NCBI GenBank assembly: GCA_019634045.1
Contig: JAHQWA010000474.1
Span: forward strand, 1 to 32,213
Source of the DNA: Saprospiraceae bacterium
GTDB taxonomy: Bacteria > Bacteroidota > Bacteroidia > Chitinophagales > Saprospiraceae
Direction: 5' to 3'
DNA length: 32,213 nucleotides
The notes beneath the pieces were generated by a model. That model had not been told where the DNA came from. It ran no database searches and saw only the letters and a list, made by a program, of their open reading frames with translations. A program made the position numbers and the translations under genes. Of this stretch, positions 1 to 6,819 are shown in pieces. Within the stretch, counting starts at the first letter, position 1, and each line of letters starts with the position of its first letter.

Positions 1-1
1 T

Positions 2-688
2 GTTAATCCCACCCAATTCAATGAAAGCTCAGACCTTACAAAGTATCCGAGAACGCCCGCTAAGGATATTGAAATGTTAGCATCTGCAGGATGTGATATC
101 ATTTTTATGCCTTCAGCTACTGAAATATACCCCCCGGGGGTGGACCTGGATTCCCCCATACCTCCGAAAGAGTTGGTTGCGGGAATGGAAGGGCAATTTA
201 GGCCGGGACATTTTGAGGGCGTGGTTCAGGTTGTTAAACGCCTCTTGGATCTGGTACAACCTGCACGATTATATATGGGCCAAAAGGACTATCAGCAAGC
301 GGCTATCATTGGTTGGATGCTCAAATCGCTTGAACTTCCAGTGGAGTTAGTTGTATGTCCTATTATGCGGGAAGTGGATGGTTTGGCCATGAGTTCCCGA
401 AATGTAAGACTGGAGGAGGACATCCGTTCTCGGGCCACCTTGATATACCAGACACTTTCTGCCGTGAAAGAGAAACTTCTTGAGGAGTCTGTGGAGGATT
501 TAAAGGACTGGGCCATTGGTAATTTATCACAGAAAGACTTCCGGCCCGAATATTTTGATATCGTGGATGGGATTAGCTTGCAGCCGGTCCATCAGGTCAC
601 AGCTACCGATTTTGTAGTGGCTTGTACCGCGGTTTGGGCTGGTGAAGTACGATTGATAGATAACATGATACTGCAGCAAAATTCCTAG
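2..688 (+). CDS. panC: Pantoate--beta-alanine ligase, 5'-truncated by window edge
   Basis: PanC joins D-pantoate to beta-alanine using ATP, the last step of pantothenate synthesis, in the cytoplasm. The open frame runs from the window edge (VNPTQFNESSDLTKYPRTPA reads from base 2), so the start codon and the N-terminal nucleotide-binding part lie outside. The first internal ATG at 74 is not the true start. Family signatures are visible: the NPTQF and KYPRT segments, GQKDYQQ (about bases 277-298) and the KMSKS-like loop LAMSSRN (about 385-405). About 228 residues are present of the usual 280 or so. The next gene is panD, which supplies the beta-alanine substrate. Identification is very secure; only the 5' end is missing. 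Confidence 0.96.
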   Translation, partial: VNPTQFNESSDLTKYPRTPAKDIEMLASAGCDIIFMPSATEIYPPGVDLDSPIPPKELVAGMEGQFRPGHFEGVVQVVKRLLDLVQPARLYMGQKDYQQAAIIGWMLKSLELPVELVVCPIMREVDGLAMSSRNVRLEEDIRSRATLIYQTLSAVKEKLLEESVEDLKDWAIGNLSQKDFRPEYFDIVDGISLQPVHQVTATDFVVACTAVWAGEVRLIDNMILQQNS

Positions 689-858
689 CTATTTCCAATC
701 TGGTAAAAGGGGGGAATGCTCAGGCTGTACCTCCTCAGGGGAAAGAGAATATTTATTTGCAATAAAATTAACCACTTCACTATCTTCGCGCGACGCTAGC
801 TAAAGCCTAGTCGATAATAACATCTATTTATTTCAAACAGAAACAAAAGCTTTGCCAT

Positions 859-1215
859 ATGTTAATTCAAAGGCTAAAATCAAAGATCCACCGTGGGACC
901 ATTACACAGGCCCGCTTAAACTACGTGGGTAGTATTACAATTGATGAGGATCTGATGGATTCTGCTGACCTTCAAGAGGGAGAACGCGTTCAAATCGCCA
1001 ACAATAACAATGGTGCCAGAATGGAAACCTACGTTATTAAAGGAGAGAGAGGATCTGGTATTATCTGTCTGAATGGAGCTTCGGCGAGGTTGTTCCATCC
1101 TGGTGATATATCCATTATCATGTCCTATGTATACATGGATATGGAAGAGTCCAAAACCTACAAACCGAAAGTGGTTTTGGTGGACGAAAACAACAAGCAA
1201 ATAGAGATGCCATAG
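859..1215 (+). CDS. panD: Aspartate 1-decarboxylase (pyruvoyl-dependent proenzyme)
   Basis: PanD decarboxylates L-aspartate to beta-alanine, which feeds PanC. The 118-residue product has the usual length. It starts [16 protein letters not shown], and the self-processing site is Gly24-Ser25 in [12 protein letters not shown]; Ser25 becomes the pyruvoyl group. The core [16 protein letters not shown], with the conserved Asn-Gly-Ala-Ser-Ala-Arg stretch, is also present. It lies 170 bases after panC on the same strand. I see no terminator between them, so co-transcription is likely, although the gap is long for a tight operon. No panB is visible. Confidence 0.97.
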   Translation: MLIQRLKSKIHRGTITQARLNYVGSITIDEDLMDSADLQEGERVQIANNNNGARMETYVIKGERGSGIICLNGASARLFHPGDISIIMSYVYMDMEESKTYKPKVVLVDENNKQIEMP

Positions 1216-1278
1216 GTAGTTCTATTGGGCTATACTTGCGCTTTTGCAACAAAGTACTATCAATTGGCGTAATTACAT

Positions 1279-1299
1279 GAAACCTGTTTAACAGGTTTC
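1279..1299. repeat. 21-base perfect palindrome, possible operator or short hairpin
   Basis: Two 10-base arms (GAAACCTGTT and AACAGGTTTC) are exact reverse complements around a single central T. It sits between panD and the membrane protein gene, about 80 bases before the latter's start. No T-run follows (the next bases are CTTGCCCCC), so it does not look like an intrinsic terminator. Dyad symmetry with a one-base centre fits a dimeric repressor site better. The binding factor is unknown. Confidence 0.5.
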
Positions 1300-1314
1300 T
1301 TGCCCCCAAGGGAG

Positions 1315-1336
1315 GACCAAGATCCCGATTTTGGTC
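1315..1336 (+). terminator. Hairpin after panD, weak terminator candidate
   Basis: GACCAAGATC and GATTTTGGTC pair over ten positions with one G-T wobble and a two-base loop. A loose T-rich stretch (a run of six T at about 1350) follows some 14 bases later rather than immediately. It may end panD transcripts or be a leader structure of the next gene. Confidence 0.3.
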
Positions 1337-1379
1337 TCTCTACTACTATTTTTTCCAATATCATCCAAAGCATAGTACC

Positions 1380-2453
1380 TTGAAAAGCTTTCTGATCAAC
1401 CTCCTGAAATTTAGCCTATTCCTTGGAGTGGGGCTCCTTATCTTATATTTTGTTTACAGCAACCAAAATGCTGCCTATCAAGCTGAATGTGAGTTGAATC
1501 AAGTTACAGCGGAAGACTGTAGCTTGATCAAAAAGGTTATTTCAGATTTTCGTTCCGTCAATTATTTTTGGATTTTCCTAGTGTTACTAAGTTTTACCAT
1601 TAGTAATGTTAGCAGGGCTATCCGTTGGAATATGTTGATTCGCCCTTTAGGCTACCAACCTAGATTTATTAATTCCTTTTTTGCCACAGTAATCGGATAC
1701 TTCGCAAACCTGGGATTCCCCAGACTTGGAGAGGTATTACGACCAGCTACTATGGCTCAGTATGAGAAGATTCCTCTTGAGAAGTTAGTAGGGACCGTGG
1801 TGGTGGATCGGATAATTGATGTAATTAGCATTTTGATTGTTAGTGGTCTAGCTTTTCTCCTGGCTTTTGACACCATCTGGGATTTTTTGAACGAATATGC
1901 AGATTTCGACGATAAATTCGGGGGACTTTGGAATCTAGCCCTACTTGGGTTGGGTGGACTAGCTGCGGTGGGGCTTGCCTTCTATTTGCTACGCAAACAG
2001 ATCATGGCCACCAAAATCTACGCAAAGATTGTAGACCTGGCTAGAGGGTTTTGGCAAGGAATCCAGACGGTTCGTCAATTGGACCGTCCTTGGTTATTTC
2101 TCTTCCATAGCGTGAATATTTGGTTCATGTATTTTATGATGACCTACTTGTGCTTCTTTGCCTTTGAGCCGACGGCTCACCTTTCAGCAGTAGCAGGGTT
2201 GGTCGTATTCGTCTTGGGAGGATGGGGCGTTGTGATCCCATCACCTGGAGGAATGGGAACTTATCACTTCTTGGCACAGACCGGACTCATGATGTATGGA
2301 GTAAGCGGGGATGATGGTTTTTCATGGGCCAATATTGCCTTCTTTTCTATAAATCTAGGATGTAATGTGCTGATTGGTTTAATAGCCTTAATTGCTTTGC
2401 CGATCGTAAACCGCAATTATAATCCTACGCTGCCTGCTACTGATCCAGCATAA
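1380..2453 (+). CDS. YbhN/AglD-type flippase-like membrane protein (UPF0104)
   Basis: This 357-residue polytopic membrane protein belongs to the lysylphosphatidylglycerol-synthase transmembrane-region / YbhN family. The family is thought to act in lipid or lipid-linked intermediate handling; the substrate here is unknown. A helix at residues 7-27 is followed by an external Cys-containing loop (Cys37, Cys47), then further helices to about residue 345. Family features include SNVSRAIRWNMLIRPLGY, the GYFANLGFPRLGEVLRP segment and GGWGVVIPSPGGMGTYHF near the C-terminus. The chosen start is TTG; it directly precedes the hydrophobic first helix and no nearby ATG would keep that helix. It lacks the soluble MprF aminoacyltransferase domain. 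It lies between panD and the heptose adenylyltransferase. Confidence 0.85.
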   Translation: MKSFLINLLKFSLFLGVGLLILYFVYSNQNAAYQAECELNQVTAEDCSLIKKVISDFRSVNYFWIFLVLLSFTISNVSRAIRWNMLIRPLGYQPRFINSFFATVIGYFANLGFPRLGEVLRPATMAQYEKIPLEKLVGTVVVDRIIDVISILIVSGLAFLLAFDTIWDFLNEYADFDDKFGGLWNLALLGLGGLAAVGLAFYLLRKQIMATKIYAKIVDLARGFWQGIQTVRQLDRPWLFLFHSVNIWFMYFMMTYLCFFAFEPTAHLSAVAGLVVFVLGGWGVVIPSPGGMGTYHFLAQTGLMMYGVSGDDGFSWANIAFFSINLGCNVLIGLIALIALPIVNRNYNPTLPATDPA

Positions 2454-2465
2454 TAATCATAGACG

Positions 2466-2493
2466 AGTAGTAGGGAAGACTCCTCCTACTTTC
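2466..2493 (+). terminator. Imperfect hairpin between membrane protein and rfaE2
   Basis: AGTAGTAGG pairs with CCTCCTACT with one mismatch and a seven-base loop, followed by TTTC. It lies 13 bases after the membrane-protein stop codon. It may be a weak terminator or attenuator; the short T-run makes it doubtful. Confidence 0.25.
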
Positions 2494-2509
2494 GCTACAA
2501 TTCAAACCT

Positions 2510-3007
2510 ATGTCTTATCATGATCAAATAGAAGCAAAGGTATTATCCATTGACTCGATTCAAGAAGTTCGGAAGGAATGGGCAAAACAAGGAGAGAAAG
2601 TAGTCTTCACGAACGGTTGCTTCGATATTCTGCATTATGGCCATCTGCATTATTTAGCGCAAGCTCGTGACTTAGGTCAAAGGCTAATCATCGGTCTAAA
2701 TTCAGATGCTTCAGTCAGTAGATTAAAGGGAGCGCATCGGCCGATTCAAGATCTTCGGACACGACAGATGATGTTAGCTTCTCTTGCGTTTGTTGATGCG
2801 GTTGTAATGTTCGAAGAGGATACTCCCTTGCAGTTAATTGAAGCTATTCTTCCTGATGTATTGGTGAAAGGAGGTGATTATTCTCCTGAAACTATCGTCG
2901 GGGCTAAAGTGGTGAGTGCGGCAGGAGGAGAGGTAAAGGTGTTGTCCTTTATCCCTGGTTACTCTACTTCTTCTATTGAAAGTAAGATCAAGCAACGGGG
3001 AATCTAG
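2510..3007 (+). CDS. rfaE2: D-glycero-beta-D-manno-heptose 1-phosphate adenylyltransferase (RfaE domain II)
   Basis: This cytidylyltransferase-fold enzyme activates heptose-1-phosphate with ATP to ADP-heptose for lipopolysaccharide core or other heptose-containing surface glycans. The 165-residue protein corresponds only to the C-terminal half of HldE; the kinase half is absent, as in organisms with separate hldA/rfaE1 genes. The nucleotide-binding signature [16 protein letters not shown] has the HxGH motif at His42-His45. [11 protein letters not shown] and LVKGGDY follow, typical of the family. It lies 56 bases after the YbhN-type gene. Closely related glycerol-3-phosphate cytidylyltransferases share the fold, but LVKGGDY and the overall pattern favour RfaE2. 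Confidence 0.88.
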   Translation: MSYHDQIEAKVLSIDSIQEVRKEWAKQGEKVVFTNGCFDILHYGHLHYLAQARDLGQRLIIGLNSDASVSRLKGAHRPIQDLRTRQMMLASLAFVDAVVMFEEDTPLQLIEAILPDVLVKGGDYSPETIVGAKVVSAAGGEVKVLSFIPGYSTSSIESKIKQRGI

Positions 3008-3027
3008 GTTTACAGGCAAAAAATTAC

Positions 3028-3059
3028 AAAAGGCCCTTAAGCCACCTCAAAGGCCCTTT
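3028..3059. terminator. Probable terminator between convergent rfaE2 and exbD
   Basis: AAAAGGCCCTT and AAAGGCCCTTT flank a 12-base spacer. Each arm is itself nearly palindromic, so they read as direct repeats but also pair as AAA/TTT plus GGCC/GGCC with one mismatch. Position between two convergent stop codons supports termination in either direction. The stem is imperfect. Confidence 0.45.
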
Positions 3060-3088
3060 GCAGCTTCCTTTCTTGATTTCACATCCAA

Positions 3089-3646
3089 TTAGGTGCCAAC
3101 TACATCTCCATGTGAGGTAGGATCTGCCTCCGAAATAATCATTGGGATTTCGTTTCTAATGGATTTCCTTTGCGCCTTATTCAACTCTTCGTAAGCTTCC
3201 CCAAAATTTTCCTGAGCCAATTCATCCCATAGTTCGTTGTAGGCCGCGACAATCTCATTGTACACACCCAAGTAGGTTTCGTACTGCGTCCCGCGGTCGT
3301 TTTGTAAAGACACAACAGCTTTGGTTGGACTGGCAGCCCACAGGGGACTGTTCCCTGGATTAATGATAAAACGTTTGGTGGTTTCCCGTAAAGAAGAAGA
3401 ACTAGCTAATTCTCCTTCAACCAAGAGCTGATTGGCAGCGTTTATTTTGACGGTTAGCACATTTCGATCTGCCAATTTATCGGGAGGAGTATTGACTTCC
3501 CATATCGGCAATCTCACCAAAATGCCTTGATCTTCCAGGATTTTGGTCGTAACCAAAAAAAAGATGAGTAATAGAAAAGCGATGTCGGCCATAGAACCGG
3601 CATTTACAGCAGGTGATTCCCTGCGTGGTCTTCGTCGTGGTAACAT
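3089..3646 (-). CDS. exbD: ExbD/TolR-family biopolymer transport protein
   Basis: ExbD is the periplasmic-facing partner of an ExbB/TolQ proton channel that powers TonB or Tol. I chose the ATG at 3646 (MLPRRRPRRESPAVNAGSM) rather than the upstream ATG at 3694. The Arg-rich cytoplasmic N-terminus right before the helix is typical, and the 16 extra residues look unlike the family. The single helix includes MADIAFLLLIFFLVTT with the conserved proton-relay Asp21. The periplasmic part is followed by an extended, charged C-terminus (about residues 130-185) often seen in Bacteroidota ExbD. No ExbB, second ExbD or TonB gene is next to it, so its partners must be elsewhere. Confidence 0.85.
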   Translation of the reverse strand: MLPRRRPRRESPAVNAGSMADIAFLLLIFFLVTTKILEDQGILVRLPIWEVNTPPDKLADRNVLTVKINAANQLLVEGELASSSSLRETTKRFIINPGNSPLWAASPTKAVVSLQNDRGTQYETYLGVYNEIVAAYNELWDELAQENFGEAYEELNKAQRKSIRNEIPMIISEADPTSHGDVVGT

Positions 3647-4050
3647 AGATTTTGAAGCATTTACAGGCAGGAAATGCTGAAAACGAAATCCCACCTTAAT
3701 GAATGAATAGCTGGCAGCTTCTCGATCTGGTGTCGACGATTAGTGATAAAGATGAAAAGGGAATACTTTTTGGTGTAGAATTATTTCAAAAAAATGTAAA
3801 AAACAGGCAAAACTATATACAAGGCAAGAAATAGATTTCGAAGTGGTTCAAAAATGATCTGCTTGAGATCTGAGTAAAATAAGGGGGAAGGCGAGGTAAG
3901 CTTCCTATTTCGCCCTTCCCACTTCACATGAAATTGCTGTGATCTCGGATTGGAGATTCTAGCAATTTCTTGTTAGTTTGGGCTGCTGTCCGATTGGCAA
4001 AACCCAATATAAACATACGAACATGTTCTAAGAAGAATAGCCACCTATTC
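3647..4050. other. 404-base non-coding stretch between SulP-1 and exbD
   Basis: No convincing gene. It holds a GC-rich hairpin at 3884-3920, probably the SulP-1 terminator. On the minus strand there is a -7-like TAGTTTTG at 3808-3815 without a matching upstream TTG, some 160 bases before the exbD start. A 63-codon frame at 3924-4115 overlaps the SulP-1 end in another frame and resembles nothing I know. Confidence 0.5.
3884..3920 (-). terminator. Hairpin downstream of SulP-1
   Basis: Read on the minus strand, GGGAAGGGCGA pairs with TCGCCTTCCC with one bulged base, and an inner AGG/CCT extends the stem. It is followed by CCTTATTTTA, a broken T-run. It lies about 130 bases past the SulP-1 stop codon. 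Confidence 0.5.
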
Positions 4051-5670
4051 TCATCGCGAAACGTCACCAAGCGTTTTGTATAGCTCCTTTTTAGGCGTAA
4101 GCCGGAAAAATTCAAGATAACTTGGTGGATTTACCACAGTGCCTCTCTCTGAGATGAGTTTTATAGTGATATTTCTGATTTTAGCCTTGTACGAAAAATC
4201 ATCTAATATTTCTATTATATCGTTATCCAAGTATCGGGTTTTTCTCACATCTAATTCTAAATAGGAATTTTCAGGCAGATTGTCCAACTCTTTGAGAATG
4301 GCCCCTTTATGAAAAAATGTTACTTGCTCGGCAAGCGTCATTTTTATTGTATTATCATCAACATCATCGCCTTCTATGTGAAGAAAATGCGAATTCTGAT
4401 AGCTTTTTATTAGCACCACAACTATACCTACTAGCAGACCTAATGCTAAACCAATGAGCAAGTCTATGAATATTATGCCCAAAACTGTCACTATGAATGG
4501 AATAAACTGTTTCCAGCCCAAATCATACATAGTTTTAAAAAGAGCGGGCTTTGCCAACTTATAGCCCACAATAAAGAGAATAGCTGCTAATACTGAAAGG
4601 GGAATCATATTCAGTAATCTTGGTATCAAGATTACTGAAATAAGTAATAAAAACCCATGAATAATGGCAGACATTTTTGTTTTATTACCGGATTGGATAT
4701 TGGCGGAGCTACGTACAATAACCTGGGTAATTGGTATTCCACCTATTAGACCAGATAATACATTTCCTGTACCTTGAGCCAATAATTCTCTATTAGTAGG
4801 AGTGACCCTTTTCTCCGGATCTAACTTGTCTGTAGCTTCCACACATAAGAGCGTTTCCAGACTCGCTACTAAGGCAATAGTGAATGCTACCACCCAAATT
4901 TCTGGATTTGTTATTGCCGCAAAATTGGGGAAACTAAATTGGGCTAAAAATGAAGCGGTGTCTTCAGGCACAGGTACACTCACCAGTTGATTGGCATTAA
5001 AGCTTATGGCAGAACTCCCCTTAGTCACAGCATAGAAAATAATACCTACCACTACTGCTACCAGTGGTCCTTGCACTAGCTGAAATATCTTGGCTTTCTT
5101 AGAAAGAACGGTACTCCATAAAATCAGAATTCCCAATGCAATTAAAGCTATAACTGTTGGCCCCAAGCTGATATGATTCAGAGAACTGAAAATTTCGGAA
5201 AAGGTATTTTCTCCATCTAACTGAAGGAAAGCAAAATCACCTTCTGGATCCGCATCCCATCCAAAAAAGTGCGGGATCTGCTTCAGAATAATAATAATAC
5301 CAATACCTGTCAACATGCCTTTGATAACAGATGAGGGAAAGTAATAACCAATAATTCCAGCCCTTAGGACACCAAATAGAATTTGGATAACTCCCCCCAA
5401 TACGACGGCAACAAGGAAGTTTTGATATCCTCCTAGGCTAGAGATTGCGGCCAATACGATGGCAGCTAGTCCTGCAGCAGGACCACTAACCCCCACCTCT
5501 GAGCCACTAATGGCACCTACCACGATGCCCCCAATAATACCGGCGATCAAGCCCGAGAACAAAGGAGCACCACTAGCTAAGGCAATACCTAAACATAAGG
5601 GTATTGCTACAAAGAATACCACTATACTAGCGGGTATATCATCCTTCAAATAAGAGAGATTACTTTTCAT
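4051..5670 (-). CDS. SulP-family inorganic anion transporter with C-terminal STAS domain (paralog 1)
   Basis: SulP permeases move sulfate, bicarbonate or related anions across the inner membrane, often with H+ or Na+. The 539-residue protein opens with DIPASIVVFFVAIPLCLGIA and continues with GVSGPAAGLAAIVLAAIS, both family hallmarks. The conserved central part has LLCVEATDKLDPEKRVTPTN and GGIPITQVIVRSSANIQSG. About 12-14 hydrophobic segments end near residue 425. Residues 440-530 form a short STAS-like regulatory domain (ELDVRKTRYLDNDIIEIL). It is divergently oriented to a clear paralog at 6820-8457. No carbonic anhydrase or sulfate-assimilation gene is adjacent, so the substrate cannot be assigned; bicarbonate is a common role for this subgroup. 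Confidence 0.9.
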   Translation of the reverse strand: MKSNLSYLKDDIPASIVVFFVAIPLCLGIALASGAPLFSGLIAGIIGGIVVGAISGSEVGVSGPAAGLAAIVLAAISSLGGYQNFLVAVVLGGVIQILFGVLRAGIIGYYFPSSVIKGMLTGIGIIIILKQIPHFFGWDADPEGDFAFLQLDGENTFSEIFSSLNHISLGPTVIALIALGILILWSTVLSKKAKIFQLVQGPLVAVVVGIIFYAVTKGSSAISFNANQLVSVPVPEDTASFLAQFSFPNFAAITNPEIWVVAFTIALVASLETLLCVEATDKLDPEKRVTPTNRELLAQGTGNVLSGLIGGIPITQVIVRSSANIQSGNKTKMSAIIHGFLLLISVILIPRLLNMIPLSVLAAILFIVGYKLAKPALFKTMYDLGWKQFIPFIVTVLGIIFIDLLIGLALGLLVGIVVVLIKSYQNSHFLHIEGDDVDDNTIKMTLAEQVTFFHKGAILKELDNLPENSYLELDVRKTRYLDNDIIEILDDFSYKAKIRNITIKLISERGTVVNPPSYLEFFRLTPKKELYKTLGDVSR

Positions 5671-5775
5671 CTTAATTTCCGTTAAAACTTAATTGAGTGA
5701 TAAAGATAAGTGTTTAATCAACAGATGCAAGTAACACTTGTGTATATAATAGTATTTGAAGTAAAGATAATAGTT

Positions 5776-6021
5776 TTACCAAATAACACGGACTGGCCTT
5801 GTTGCATAAAGATACAACAAGGCCGGTAGAGAGCTATAAATCTTATCAAGGTATTCAAGTTCATCTTCAAATGAAGGAGAATACTCACCGGGGTCTTGGA
5901 CACTTAAAAACAAGGTTTTCCCATTAGGAGCAAACCACGGTCCCGTCAGTTCCGCATCAGCAGGTACGCTTGCGACCTGGATGACTTGACCGGCCCATTG
6001 GGCAATTGGAGAAATTGGAAG
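5776..6021 (-). pseudogene. C-terminal remnant of a PhoX/DUF839-type alkaline phosphatase
   Basis: Read on the minus strand, an open frame of 81 codons lies between an in-frame TAA (6022-6024) and a TAA at 5776-5778, with no start codon. It contains AELTGPWFAPNGKTLFLSVQ followed by DPGE. This matches the well-known C-terminal block of PhoX/DUF839 proteins, where 'TGP.F.PDG.TLF...QHPGE' is conserved. PhoX enzymes are secreted Ca/Fe-dependent phosphomonoesterases. Only about 80 of several hundred residues remain. The last 20 residues (after YLDKIYSS) do not resemble the family and may be out of frame. Confidence 0.65.
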
Positions 6022-6024
6022 TTA

Positions 6025-6227
6025 TGCGGTCTGATCTTCCTACAAAACACTCTCCAATTGGAAGAGGTTATATCTCTTATCAACAGGCTAAAACTTGGAC
6101 TTTATTAGGTCATAAAAAGGAAGCAGTCGAGCTTTTGAAGCGATCAAGAAAAGAAGGCAGGAAAGTGTTGATCAGTACCTACAGTTTACCTATGCTCTCA
6201 ATCACTCAATTCTTTGTCCTGTAGTTA
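6025..6227 (+). pseudogene. Possible TPR-protein remnant
   Basis: An open stretch reads ISYQQAKTWTLLGHKKEAVE then LLKRSRKEG. That pattern (Ala-x5-LG-x-KxxA-xxLL-x5-EG) is typical of tetratricopeptide helices near the C-terminus of many Bacteroidota proteins. The only possible starts (TTG at 6006, ATG at 6024) lie in or at the edge of the antisense of the PhoX remnant, so a native N-terminus is lacking. The region past TYSLPM has no recognisable pattern. It could also be a small real gene or chance; the evidence is weak. Confidence 0.3.
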
Positions 6228-6350
6228 GTAGGCAAAATTTAAAACCTTTTTCCATTTGAAGACGTTTTACTTCCGTGTCTTCCTACTATGCTCTTTCAAA
6301 GAATAGTAAAACTATTATTTTCAAAAGATTTTTATTTTCTTTACATTAGG

Positions 6351-6689
6351 ATGAAAGCCTCATCAACATACCGAATATACCCTAAAAATAGCACTAGCAG
6401 CAGATTGTTGCCTGCCGCTTTTGTATTGTTGGTATTGCTCTTGGGCTATAATTCGTGGGCGACAAGTCAAGACATTGTATTTGCCGTAGAATGTGTAGAG
6501 ATTGTTGACTCCGTTGAAGAAGAAGATGAAGACAAAGATTACGATCTTGAAATTCTACAAGATGATGATTTTTGCCATCCTTTAGCTTATTTTGTTTTAG
6601 CGCAAGTTGATGAAGTCAACGCTAATTTTTCTTCCATTCCTCCAGGGCTTGATTTTCGAATCGCTCCTCTCTTACCTCCAGAAGTATAA
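6351..6689 (+). CDS. Small acidic exported protein, unknown function
   Basis: This is a hypothetical protein of 112 residues if started at the ATG at 6351. A longer frame from 6288 adds 21 residues rich in Phe and Lys that look like untranslated AT-rich leader. Residues 18-38 form a hydrophobic segment (LLPAAFVLLVLLLGYNSWAT) that may be a signal peptide or anchor. Past it come an acidic cluster (VEEEDEDKDYDLEILQDDD), two Cys residues on either side of that cluster, and a Pro-rich end (PLLPPEV). I do not recognise the family. It lies 130 bases before the second SulP gene on the same strand, so a shared transcript is possible. Confidence 0.6.
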   Translation: MKASSTYRIYPKNSTSSRLLPAAFVLLVLLLGYNSWATSQDIVFAVECVEIVDSVEEEDEDKDYDLEILQDDDFCHPLAYFVLAQVDEVNANFSSIPPGLDFRIAPLLPPEV

Positions 6690-6819
6690 ATCTTTGGGGC
6701 TTGTCCCCTCTCGATAATTATCTGAATACACAACTTTCATCTTACAATTCATTTACTAGTCTACCTTGAACATAGCTTAAGGCTTGGGATTTATTATTCC
6801 AAAAAAATCAGTATCACCG

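Larger units (their letters stand above)
5671..6350. other. 680-base decayed region between the two SulP genes
   Basis: No intact gene. It contains the presumed SulP-1 promoter area, with a small dyad CAAGT-AAC-ACTTG at 5728-5740. After that come a minus-strand PhoX-like fragment (5776-6021) and a plus-strand fragment with TPR flavour (about 6025-6227). The two remnants meet near base 6022, which suggests deletion or rearrangement joined pieces of unrelated genes. The last 120 bases are AT-rich and probably carry the promoter of the small exported protein. Confidence 0.6.

Noticed and set aside
3924-4115. 63-codon minus-strand frame at the end of SulP-1
   Set aside because: It overlaps the SulP-1 coding end in another frame and contains the probable terminator's edge. 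No recognisable family or sensible composition.
5718-5903. 61-codon minus-strand frame
   Set aside because: It is a different frame from the one that matches PhoX, and its AT-rich Ile/Thr/Cys tail looks non-coding.
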